A DNA stretch of 64,000 nucleotides from Ceratotherium simum simum (lineage: Eukaryota; Chordata; Mammalia; Perissodactyla; Rhinocerotidae). Shown here in pieces: positions 12,196 to 24,100 of the stretch. The notes under the pieces are model-generated. The model searched no databases, had not been told where the DNA came from, and was given only the letters and a program-made list of their open reading frames with translations. The position numbers and the translations under genes were made by a program. Numbering within the stretch: the first letter of the stretch is position 1; every line of letters begins with the position of its first letter. The stretch covers positions 8,154,296 through 8,218,295 of the forward strand of contig NW_004454182.1 of the NCBI RefSeq assembly GCF_000283155.1, read 5' to 3'.

Positions 12196-15100
12196 TTGAA
12201 ATGCAGCAAGATTTATTTTGGTTTCCTTCATTGTTTTGGGAAATTGTTTTGGTTTATAAAACATAGAAATAGCCAACACTTAAAGCAAACATTCAAAACC
12301 CCAATGTGACAAATTATTGACTTTTTGTGCAATTAAGAATACACATATGAAGTTAGGCTACCAAATAGTGTTATTACAACGACAATTCTTTAGTGCAAAC
12401 CCTGTTGTGCTTCTATAATACATATACTCTCACATATCCAAAAACAATTGCTTTAAATATACAAATGACAACTTAATTCAGTCACATGTGGCAAAGACTT
12501 GCAGTAAAGTGAAATGCTGCTAATTTCCCAAATTAACTTTAAAAAAAAAAAATCTCTGGGGAAGTTAATCCCAGGAAACGAGTTTTCCAGATTTCTACAC
12601 CCTAGAATTTTGGCTTGTCAAATACGTTTCACAGAAATCAGGTAGCATTATGATAGAAGAGTATTTGTTTATTACTGTCCATTTCAATAAGTATCCAAGT
12701 ATATCCATTCCCTTAATATTTTTAAAGACATGCCTTGCCTGAGAGTTTATTCTGGGGAAAAAAGCCAGTTAATCACAACATGATCTTTTGATATGAAAAC
12801 CACATTAAAAATCCGTTAGCCATCACAAAGATTGACTGGTTCAGTGAAGATAAAGTGGACTGTTATTTAGGCGTCACAGTTGAGCATGGCTGATTTGGGT
12901 AATTATTTCCTTCTTGAAATGCTTGTCTTCACTGTAGAGTCTAAGGCAGATCTTTTTAATAACCCCTGGGAAGGGATGGAGGGAGTCCCTCTGGTGAGAG
13001 GCCATTCATCTGAGACTCAATATCTGCACCGTTCTGAGTTGGGTCTGTCCTTCGCTTCACTGGGAACCTTCTGCGCCAAAGGAACAATAGAGGACTGTGG
13101 AGAAGGTCATGGGTTTCATAACCCTTAATCAGAAGGGTTGTGAGAGTGCATATGGGATGGGGAAGGCAAGGTGGCAGGGATTGAAAACAAATCTCTGGTC
13201 CACTTGTGACGTTCTCCAGCTGGGACAATTCTTTTTAAGGGACAGTGTCCCTCCAGTGCACTGTACTCTTCAGAGCAGCAGACAACTGCAGAATTTTCAG
13301 CAAGCAGCAGACATGTCAGAAATAGCAAAGTCCTAATCCCTTGGCTAGAAAAACAGGGAGACAGAAGTTTTCACACCCCCCTTTTTAACTGAGCAAGTCG
13401 AGAATAACTTAGCACATTTATAGTTTCCTCTTTACAATTTTTAAGGCTCGTTTTGGAAATTGTGTATCACCATAAACATGGTGTGCAACACGAGGTGGCT
13501 GTAAGGCAGTGTTCCATTTCCTCTAAGATTCCTGTGACGTGAACCCCCAATGCATAAGTCAAATACGGACATTCCCTTCCCTAGGCTTGCCGTCTTCAAG
13601 ATTACCAATGTGAAGGCCATCAGGAGAAGAGTGGGAAGGGGTGTGGTTTTGGTTTCTTCTGAGCTTTCTTCCTCATCCTAAACTTTGATGGTGGAATAAA
13701 GTTCATCTATCTGTGACCTGAAATAATTCCGAAGCTCTACCCTTTTAGCCTTCATTGTTGGGGTCAGAAGGCCGTTGTCCACAGAAAATAATTCAGGGTG
13801 AAGAGTAATGCCTTTGACCTGCAAATAAACAAGGCTATTAAGGGAGGAAAGAGGACAGAGGCAACCTGAGTCTAAAAAGCACTTAAGGCACTGAAAGGGA
13901 TAAAGGCTCTTATGGGTGATCCAATCCTTTCTCTCACCACCAAGGGTGGTGGCCTATTCTTAGGATACAATTCAGGATTGTATCCTGACCTCCAGGACAG
14001 GAGAATTCATATCCTTGATTAAAGAAATCCCTATCCCGGCCAAACCACTCCATTATTCATTCCTCAGGGATTTCTTTTTTTTCTTTTTTTGGTGAGGAAG
14101 ATTGGCCCTCAGCTAACTAACATCTATGCCAATCTTCTTCTATTGTATGTGGGTCACCACCACAGCATGGCTTGATGAGCGGTGTGTAGGTCCGTGCCTG
14201 GGATCCGAACCTGCAAACCTGGGCCGCTGCATTGGAGCGCACGAACTTAACCACTACACCACCAGGCCAGCTCCCAGCTCAAGGATTTCTTTAGGCCATC
14301 TCATCCTCTTCTATAATCTATTCATAAAAAAATATTCAAATCCAAAACTTCTTTTATGCCCACTCATGCACTTTTTTGTTTTGTTTTGTTTTGAGGAAGA
14401 CTGGCTCTGAGCTAACATCTGTTGCCAATCCTCTTTTTTTTTTTTTGCTTGAGGAGGATTAGCCCTGAGCTAACACCTGTGCTCACTTCCTCTACTTTGT
14501 ATGTGAGACGCCACTACACACGGCTTGATGAGCGGGGCATAGGTCTGCGCCTACGCCATAGATTGAACCTGCGAACCCTGGGCCACAGAAGCAGAGCACG
14601 TGAACGTAACCACTATGCAACCGGGCCGGCCCCAGAATTCATGCACTTTGATGCAAGTCTTACCTGTTCAAATGGTTTTAGGCCAGCATCCCTCCCAAGT
14701 TTCACCATGTCTTCTAGGATAGCTTTTTTGATATCCTAATAAAGTAAGAAAAATAAGACACTTTCTGTGTTGGAGGTCCCTGCCCTTTACACCTAATGCA
14801 AAGTGAAGATACAGAAGGCAGACAGCATACATCAGAACCTCACCTTGTTTCTGCACAGTTCTTCAAAGGATCCTTCAAATCCTTTTTTTTGGGCCCATGC
14901 ACCTAGTGTCTCAGCATCTGGCACCACAATTGCTATGAGAAATGCCTTTAACACAGACAAGTGAGTTATTACATGGCTTGTTCCAGATGGTCTCAAATAG
15001 TGGTTCGTTATTGTTCTGCATTGTGGACCCTTGGGAGAATCTGATGGAAGTTATAGATCCACTCTTCAGAACATTTTACCAGCCCCAGGAGTCCACGGGG

Positions 15101-18100
15101 CCCATGTTAAAAACTCCTGGCTCTAAAATACAGACAGCATCAGGAATTTTGCAATAAATGTTTTAAAAGAAACACTGGGAATCAAAATCTAAAAAAGCCC
15201 TAATTTTCACTCACTTTTGTGTGTGTGTATATATATATACACACACACTTTTTTTTTTTTTTTTTTTGGTAAGATTAGCCCTGAGCTAACATCCGTTGCT
15301 AATTCTCCTCTTTTTGCTGAGGAAGATTGGCCCTGGGCTAACATCCATGCCCATCTTCCTCTACTTCATATGTGGGATGCCGCCACAGTATGGCTTGATA
15401 AGCAGTGCATAGGTCCATGCTCGGGATCCGAACCTGCAAACCCCGGGCCGCCGAAGCGGAGCACACAAGCTTAACTGCTACGCCACTGGGCCAGCCCCTA
15501 TGTATATATATTTTTATAAAACAGGGTCAAATAAACAAAAAAGGTGATAGATATCAGATACTTGCTTCAAAAAAAGAGAAATAGAAAATGTATACAGATT
15601 CACTTTTTAAAACTCACCAACACCTCATTCTTTACAATTTAGTAACAATAAAACTAAATAAATATCAAAGGTATGGTAAGATTATAAGTCAAAGAAAAAT
15701 AGGTGTATTCTCTCATAAGATAAGAAAATCTTCTTCTAAAATTATTTAAAATCTCAAGACTTGTAAAAAAGATTAACCTTCAGGAAACCAGACCCCATTC
15801 TCTTCCTTGCCACTATCTGTCCAACATTTCGGCAAACAGACGTTTTACTGCAACATTGATCTTGGTTTTCAGCTTTAAGTATATGTTGGCTTACAACTAT
15901 GCTCAAAATGATTTAGGAGGCATAGCAGAAATAAGTTGGGTTTAATATGTTTGAAAACTCTAAACTTCCTTATAATCCATATATCCATATTTTCCCTCAT
16001 AATTAAGTTAGAAGCATATTTTTACTCTCCCACCCTACCCTCACCAGTATTTTTATCCAACTTTGCTTGGTATACCAGATCACTCTAGTTAAAATAAAAA
16101 CATAGAAATTAAACAGAAAAAATTTTTCTGGATAAGAAATGCCAAGCAGCAAAAACCAGTAACGTGTCAATAATAATCCAGCATGTCAGATGTGAAAGTC
16201 AATTCATACTCATGGCAAATTTGCCGTCCCATTTAAAGCCCCTGGCAGACTAGGCACCTGCCCTGCCTGTGCAACAGAGCTCACCACTTACAAAGCACAT
16301 ACCTGCAAGCTTTCGCCGTGGACAAACACCTGAGCGACAGGTTCACTCCGTATGTAGATGTTCTCAATCTTTTCAGGTGCTATGTATTCTCCTTGGGCCA
16401 GTTTAAATATGTGCTTTTTCCTGTCGATAACCTTCAAGGTACCATTCTGTTTATCAGAGGGGAGGGGGCTGTGAGTGGGTCCATGGCTGGTTTCCACCCA
16501 GTATCAACCACGCAGCAGGACAGGGCATTTGATATGCACTATCCTTTTATCCTAACAACATTCTGCAGGGCTCAGTTATTAACCCATTTTACAGGGAGGG
16601 AAACTAAGGCTGAGAGAGATTAAGTAACTTGCTCAAGGCCAGTGAGCCAGGTAGAGAGATAGAGAAGGGACTCCGGAGCCCACGGTCACTCCACTTCACC
16701 CTTGTCAGCCAATGAGCAGTGCTCGTTTGCAAGCTCGTTTGCTACCTTCGTTTGCAAGCTTCGTTAGTCTCATAGCTGATTTAGGAACATACATATCTGC
16801 CTATCCTACTTAGTCAAGTTCCTTGAGAGCAGAGACACAGACTCATCCTCCCCCAGTGCTCTGCAGAGTGAGGGCTCAGTAAATGTTTACTACACAAAGG
16901 CAGAAGTTCAGTTCCCTTTATCATTGTTTCAGGGCTGGGGTGGGAGGGTAGGGTCAGTCGATCGCCCCACATAATAACTGTGGGGATACTAGACTCTCTG
17001 GAGCAGAGGAGCCAAATGTCAGAGTGCCCACCTCTGGTAACCACTCCCCTCAGTCCGACTTTCAACACATCCCCACCCCAGGGTCACTCTCATGCTTCCA
17101 AAAGTCATCAGTTGGAAAGTTCTAGGGTTCTCTCACGCCACATCAGTTCTCCTCCATTTTCAAAAGGAGCAGAAGGTGGTCCAGAGAGATTATGAGATGC
17201 GTTCGTTAGAGCCAGAGCCAGAATTAGAACTGACACTTAATCCCTCTTGAACCTGGAAAGAGCAACTTAATTTATTTCTAAATAGCTTGGGTACTCTGAA
17301 ATTGAAATTAATTTGGGGGGGCATTTTTCAAATCAATAAAAATTTCAGAGTATTAAGCACCTTAAATCTGTAAGAATCGAACAATATACAATAATAAAAA
17401 TTACATTAGCCGTTTTAATGCTTGCAGTTAAACACAGTAATAACTTAGAAAAAGCAAGGGTTGTCAGCACAGCAAGCAAAATTGGTCAAGCCTATGGGTG
17501 GAGCTTCTTTTACAAGCCTCCCACTCCTAGGACGGACTCTGGTCTTTCTCTACAGTAAACAGTTCTGAGACTAAATTCAAAGGAGTTGGCCTAATCTGTG
17601 AAATGCTTATCCTATTTTTAATGAGATGACAAACCAAAGAAATATGTGTATTCACAAATTCTTGCCCATCATACATTCCTGGCAGTCTACTGCGATGTCC
17701 CCCATACCTCGTTTAACCAAGGCCTTGACATCAAGGCACGACATTGAGATGTAAAAAGCCATAGTCTCTCTGGATTTCAAATGGGAAGCGGCAACCAGAA
17801 TTGATGTCAAGCATCAAACCAAAACATATTTGCCACAGTTCAAATGAAAATCCCACACAAGCATGCTACGAGTATAAACCTGTTCCCTGCAGGCAATGGA
17901 AGCGTCTACAGCATACCACTCAGCAAGGAGAAAAAAGTTAGGGTGCCACTGCAACATGGCTGTTGTCCAGCAAGTAGGATATTTCTTCCTGACAGTGGAA
18001 CAAAACTATTTGTGAACAGGGGAGGTGACTACTTACTGGTAACCATTTTCCAATGTCCCCTGTGTGTAACCAGCCATCTTTATCCAGAACTTCTGCTGTT

Positions 18101-21100
18101 TTTGCTGGGTCCTTCAAGTAGCCTTGAAACACAGTTGGCCCTTTCACACATATCTGAACAAGAAAAGATTGGGGGTGGGAATTGGGTGAAGGCAGTCAAA
18201 AGACAAAAACTTCCAGTTACAAGATAAGTAAGTACCAGGGATGTAATGTACAGCATGATGACTAGAGTTGACACGGCTGTATGGTATATTTGAAAGTTGT
18301 TAAGAGAGGAGATCCTAAGAGTTCTCATTACAAGGAATAAAGCCATTTCTTCCTTTTTTTTGTATCCATGAGAGATGATGGATGTGAAGTAAACTCATCG
18401 TGGTAATCACTTCACAATATATATAAAGTCAAACCATTATGTTGTACACCTTAAACTTATACAGTGCTGTGTGTTAATTATATCTCCACGAAACTGGGCA
18501 AAAAGAAAGATGATTGGTTAATAGCATTTACTGGGGCTTCTCCAGAGAAAAGTGTGTGTGTGTCCCAATCTTTAGCTAGAAGCCCTGAATTCCAGGATCC
18601 AGAAGGAGCTACCACAGCCCCACCGCGATCTTGGCGGTACCTCCAATGTCCCTGCTTCCCTTTCTTAATGACCTCAGCTGCAGTCAAGTTCTAGGGCTAA
18701 TGCTCGTTCTAAGTTCTGGCTCAAAGCTGCTAGAAAGCCCCACAGGGGATGAAATCACTTTGTAGTAATTAGGCTCTCCTTCCTCTGGCCAGTAGCTTAC
18801 TAATATGGATCCAGGGTAATTAGCAGATGGAGCCGTGCCCCAGCACAGGCCACTGGAGCCTTTGCACGCTCTTGGGCCCAAGTTCCGATAACGTCTGGCA
18901 GAAGAAGGCAAGTGTTAGTGGCCCCCCTCCCCAGTACCCCTGGAGAATTAAAACATAAATGTATCTTCAAAAAGAAGCCTGTTTGACTCCAGGATCACCA
19001 ATAACACCAAGCTCAATGGCTTTCCATGACACTGTGCTGAGAAATGACACTGCCCTCATCACGGCAGCCATTAGAGGAAATGACAATGAGGGTGAATGAC
19101 TGATGGATGCCACTCACCTCACCCTCGCCCTTGGCAGCCAGGTAATTCATTTCTTCCACATCCACAAGTTTTATAATACAGCAAGGCATTGGGGCACCAA
19201 CGTGGCCTGTGTATCAAATAAAAGAAGGATCATTCCTAAGGCGACTACTAAAATCCTTAGGCCAAATTATTTTTATAACAAACAAGCCTGCTCATCATAA
19301 GAACAGCTGGTGTAAACTTCTGGTTTCTGCAATTTTAGCCGCTCTCCCCCTGGTAAATTAATCTAGAGAGTTTATTCTAGAATAGAGACAAAAACATTCA
19401 AAAGTCTCTTAGGGACCTTTCTCAAGTGTGAGGCTCTGAATTACTTTTCAAAGTATAAATAATTTGGCTGCTGATTTTAAGGGTTTCTACAAATACCTGG
19501 AAGCAAGCTTTCTAAAACTTCTACCTGGCCTCTATGATCTGATGACCCCTGCCCATCATTTGTCCCCCCTCCCTCATACAGACTTCTTAACGTCCCTACT
19601 CTCTATAAGGAGAAAGAACATATGCCACTTTGGCAAACCTTGATTATTCTCTCACACACCACTGGTTCCGATCGATATCACATTTACTTCCTTAATATGA
19701 ATGTACATATTTTATACTTAGGTTTATTAAGACAGAAGGGTGCTTCTTTTCACAGCTAACTTATCTGTCTTGCCAAAGGGCATTAGGATTGGGTTCTTTT
19801 CCCAAAACAAAAATCACAGAAATTAGATATGTTTCTAGAATGTCACAAATAATTCTTCCTATGTTTTAATAATTTTAGCTTAAAGAGATCACTATTCCAA
19901 ATTCTCTAGCTGGTAAGGAACCAAGGATTAAAAATTAAATAAACAGGGCCCGCCTGGTGGCGTAGCAGTTAAGTGCTCGCGCTCTGCTGCTGGCAGCCCG
20001 GGTTCGGATCCCGGGCGCGCACCGACGCACCGCTTGTCAGGCCATGCTGTGGCAGGCGTCCCACATAAAGCGGAGGAAGATGGGCACGGATGATAGCCCA
20101 GGGCCAGTCTTCCTCAACAACCAAAAAAAAAAGAGGAGGATTGGCATGGATGTTAGCTCAGGGCTGATCTTCCTCACAAAAAAAAAAAAAGAAAAATTAA
20201 ATAAACATCACGAAAAAGGTTCATATGCTGTTAGTGCCAATCTCAGCAGAATTATGCTACTAGATAGTGCCAGCTAATAGAATCTACTTTATCACATAGT
20301 ACTCATATTTATAATACACCAAATAAGTCTAGGAATTTATTTATCACAGTGTGGAATACACTACCAGTGTGGATAGGGGAAAGCACAGAGGTTCTGCAGT
20401 CAGACCTAGGTTGGAATCCTGGCCCCTAAGCATAATGCTATGTAAATTCTTACACATTATTTACATGCTTTTTAACCAACAATCAATCATTTCCTCTCGG
20501 AGGTAACAGGACTTATCTCACAGGGATGCTGTTGGGATGAAACGCACATAATGTGCATCGTAAGCACCTAACACAGAACCTCATCCACGACAGGTGCTCA
20601 ATAATTATTCTGGTGTTTGTCCTCCTTTTTTTCCTTTTGGGAAAAAGGACTTGTGTTTACTTCTTTCTGTAGTCTCAACACCTAGCACAGCACACAGTGT
20701 AAATTTAATTAAAATTTACCAGCAAATAACTAGACCCCAATCAATAACTGGAAAGCTCTGATAAAGGGCATCATCCTCAGATGTCACCCTCAGGATCTAG
20801 GTAAGTCCCCAGTGCCACCCAGCTTTACAGTCAGAGCCTCAAAATTACACGCCACTCTGCCCCAGGAGACATGTTCCTCAGGGCTCCCTGATTTACAAGA
20901 TTGCTTGCCCCAAGGCCTAATCACTTGAGACGTAGCACTTGTTTAAGTTGATTAATGACCGAATCAATGATTAACCCAATTCCAACAATGAGCTTCCAAT
21001 AAGGCGTCCCACCAATCGTACCTGCTGTCCAGTCTCCAGGCACAGTCAGACAGCACCCGGCTGTGCACTCGGTCTGTCCATAGCCTTCGTAAAACTGGGT

Positions 21101-24100
21101 CACCAAGAGATGAAACATTATCAGAGGGGGGGGCAGTTACCCTTTTGCTGGAAGTGCACAGGTAACTAAGTTGCTCTAATTCCTGAATAATGGCTGACTA
21201 TGGTGAAACCTCTTTTCAAATTTTCCCTTTGGTAAATTCGTTCAATACTACAACAGGCTTTATTACAGCACCCAAACATCTTCACCCCCACACCAAACAC
21301 GAGCAGCCATCCATGTTCATTTCCTACTTAACTTCTTGCGGACAGGCGAGGGAGAACATCGATGTGGCATGACAGGTCACCCACACACGACCTGCCCAGG
21401 AATGCACTTGCTCTGTCAGCTCCTGGCTCTACCCCACATGTCCCATTTGTCACTCAGTCTCTGCTGCCTCCCCTGCCCCCTCTGAAACAGGTTTGCTTAT
21501 CACTTACGACCCATTCCCGTACCCTCATGCCTGACTCTACAGCCTGTTTTGTGCCTTACCCTAGATTAAACTACATAATGCTGGACACCAACACATATTC
21601 TCCTGCCTAGGGTCAAAGATATCTATATACTTCTTTCTCCAAACAACTATGAGTAATATGATCTTCCAAACAAAAATAAAATACACAAGGAGAGTAAGAA
21701 TGACTTTTTTTTTTTTTCTTGTGAGGAAGATCAGCCCTGAGCTAACATCTGATGCCAATCCTCCTCTTTTTTGCTGAGGAAGATTGGCCCTGGGCTAAAA
21801 TCCATGCCCATCTTCCTCTACTTTATATGGGACGCCACCACAGTGTGGCTTGACAAGTGGTGCATCGGTCCCCGCCCGGGATCCGAACCTGCGAACCCCG
21901 GGCCGCCGCAGCGGAGCGCATGCACTTAACCGCTGCGCCACCGGGCAGCCTCAAGAATGACTTTTGGAAAGAAGATTCTTGGGCCTGACAAAGTCTGAGA
22001 CGATGAACTCAATGGAACCCACTCACCTGACAGCCGAGCGCTGCCCTCAGGAACGTCAGCACGGTGGCAGACACAGGCGCGGCTCCCGTGACCATCAACC
22101 TGACTTTTCCTCCCAGGCTCGACTTAAAGGCAGGGAGAGGGGAGAGAACAAGAGTCAAATGGCTGGAAGTAGGCGGGCTCCGCCAAGATACCCACTTGAC
22201 ACCCTGCGTCCTGACCCACCAGCTCCTTCTCTGCAGGCTGCACAAAGCTCGCCAACGCCCGGGGAACTCAAAGGCGTTCATAAGAGGAACACCTGACACT
22301 ATTCCATTCACTCTCACAGGTATGGAAATAAGCCAACACCTCTGCCTGCAGGGATTTTAAGGAATTAGAACAAGCGTGTAGTGGATTTGTGGCCACTACC
22401 ACACTTTTGGCATTTTTTTAGACATAATATTATTCCACATACTTGATCACTCACGCCTGAAAAATTCTCTCAAGAGTGACGTACTTTTTCCAGAAAGCGA
22501 AACGAAATGTAGAATTAGAAAGGCTATGATATGCTGATTCCTTTTCTGCCCTAGAGAGCTACAATATTGCTCAGATTTATCTTGGATCCTGAGGTTTAGC
22601 TAATGGCTTTGTCCTTAATTTTTAGAAATGTGCCCGAATTAATTAAAATGTGTCGTTCTCTCTCTCACCTTCGTACCTCTCTTTAAGGAAGAGCCCCCAC
22701 AGAAATTTTGAAACTCAAATTATTTAAATGATAAGTAACAGTTGTGAGTCTATTTGTCACCTGTATTTTGTGGAAGATGAGTTTATCCCACAGGCTGTTG
22801 TTTCTAATGATGCAACTGCGAAGCTCTGCTTCTTTCCTCTTGGAGGCAAAGTCCAATAGCCACCGCTTCAGTGTGGTGTTTGCCTGCCCAAAGATCTAAC
22901 GAGTCAAGAAATAAGAATATTTCACAATCACTAGGATGACTAGAATCAACAAGTCAGATAACAAGTGTTGGTGAAGATGTGGAGAAATTGGGACCCTCAC
23001 CCAGTGTTGGTGGGAATGTAATACGGTACAGCTTTAGAAAACAGACTGACAGTTCCTCAAACAGTTAAACACAGAGTTATCATATGAGCCAGCAATTCCA
23101 CTCCTAGGTACACACCCAAGAGAAATGAAAATATATGTCCACACAGAAACTCATATACATATGTTCACAGCAGCAGCATTATTCATAATAGCCAAAAAGT
23201 GGAAACAACCCAAATGCCCATCGATGGATGAATGGATAAATTAAATGTTTTATATCCACACAGTGGAATATTATTTGGCCATTAAAAGGCATGAAGCACT
23301 GATATAGGCTACAACACGGATGAACCTTGAAAACATGCTAAGTGAAAGAATCCAGTCACAAAAGATCACATATTGCATGATTCCATTCATATAAAAGTCC
23401 AGAATAGGGAAATCTATAGATTCAGAAAGTAGATTAGTTTTTGCTTAGGGGTGGAGATGGGTGGCAGGGTGGAGGATGACAGCTAAAGGGTAGGTACAGG
23501 GTTTCCTTTTTTTTTTAGCTTGGGGAAGATTAGCCCTGAGCTAACATCTGTGCCAATATTCCTCTACTTTATATGTAGGTTGCTGCCACAGCATGGCTGA
23601 CAAGTGGTGTAGGTCCACACCCGAGATCCAAACCCGTGAACCCAGGCCAAAGTGGAGCACGCCAAACTTAGCAACTACGCCATGGGGCCAGCCCCCAGCG
23701 TTTCTTTTTGAGGTAATAAAAACATTCTAAAGTGGACTATGGTGATGGTTGCAGAACTCTGTGAATGTACTAAAAACTTTTGAATTGTACACTTTAAATG
23801 TGTGAATTGTATAGTATATGAATTATATCTCAAGAAAGCTGTTTAAAAAAGATTTTTTAAAACAACCATTAAAAAACGAGAAGGTTCTCATAGATGACAG
23901 AGCCCTGCCTCAAAATAAAGAGCATTAAAACTGCCCAGTCCTAACTCATTTTGGAGACAGCCCACGCCACACACCAATCTCGCCCTGGCTGTGTGGTCCA
24001 TGCTGTAACTGCCCACCATAGAGGACTAGCCTCCTCTCAGTTCCTGGCTTGGCTTAGTCACTTCTCTTAATGCGGCTAAGTAAGTAATATTTTACATGTA

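Larger units (their letters stand above)
12196..13677 (-). other. ACSL1: ACSL1 3' UTR
   Basis: About 1.48 kb from the stop codon to the inferred cleavage site, similar to the 3' UTR length I recall for human ACSL1. The sequence is free of EREs although the flanks and introns are full of them, which is expected for a constrained exon. It is AT-rich towards its end. The 3' border is inferred from the distal AATAAA and the downstream GT-rich stretch. Confidence 0.85.
13819..14663 (-). other. ACSL1: Intron between coding exons 19 and 20
   Basis: 845 nt, more than half of it the two EREs at 14077 and 14375, both in the gene's orientation. Nothing else recognised. Confidence 0.9.
14946..16302 (-). 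other. ACSL1: Intron between coding exons 17 and 18
   Basis: Contains one ERE (15249-15498) and a GT/TA/CA microsatellite just before it. About 15500-16300 is AT-rich with no recognised element. Confidence 0.85.
19207..21021 (-). other. ACSL1: Intron between coding exons 14 and 15
   Basis: 1815 nt with one ERE and one MIR. Nothing recognised in about 19207-19930 and 20615-21021. Confidence 0.85.
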
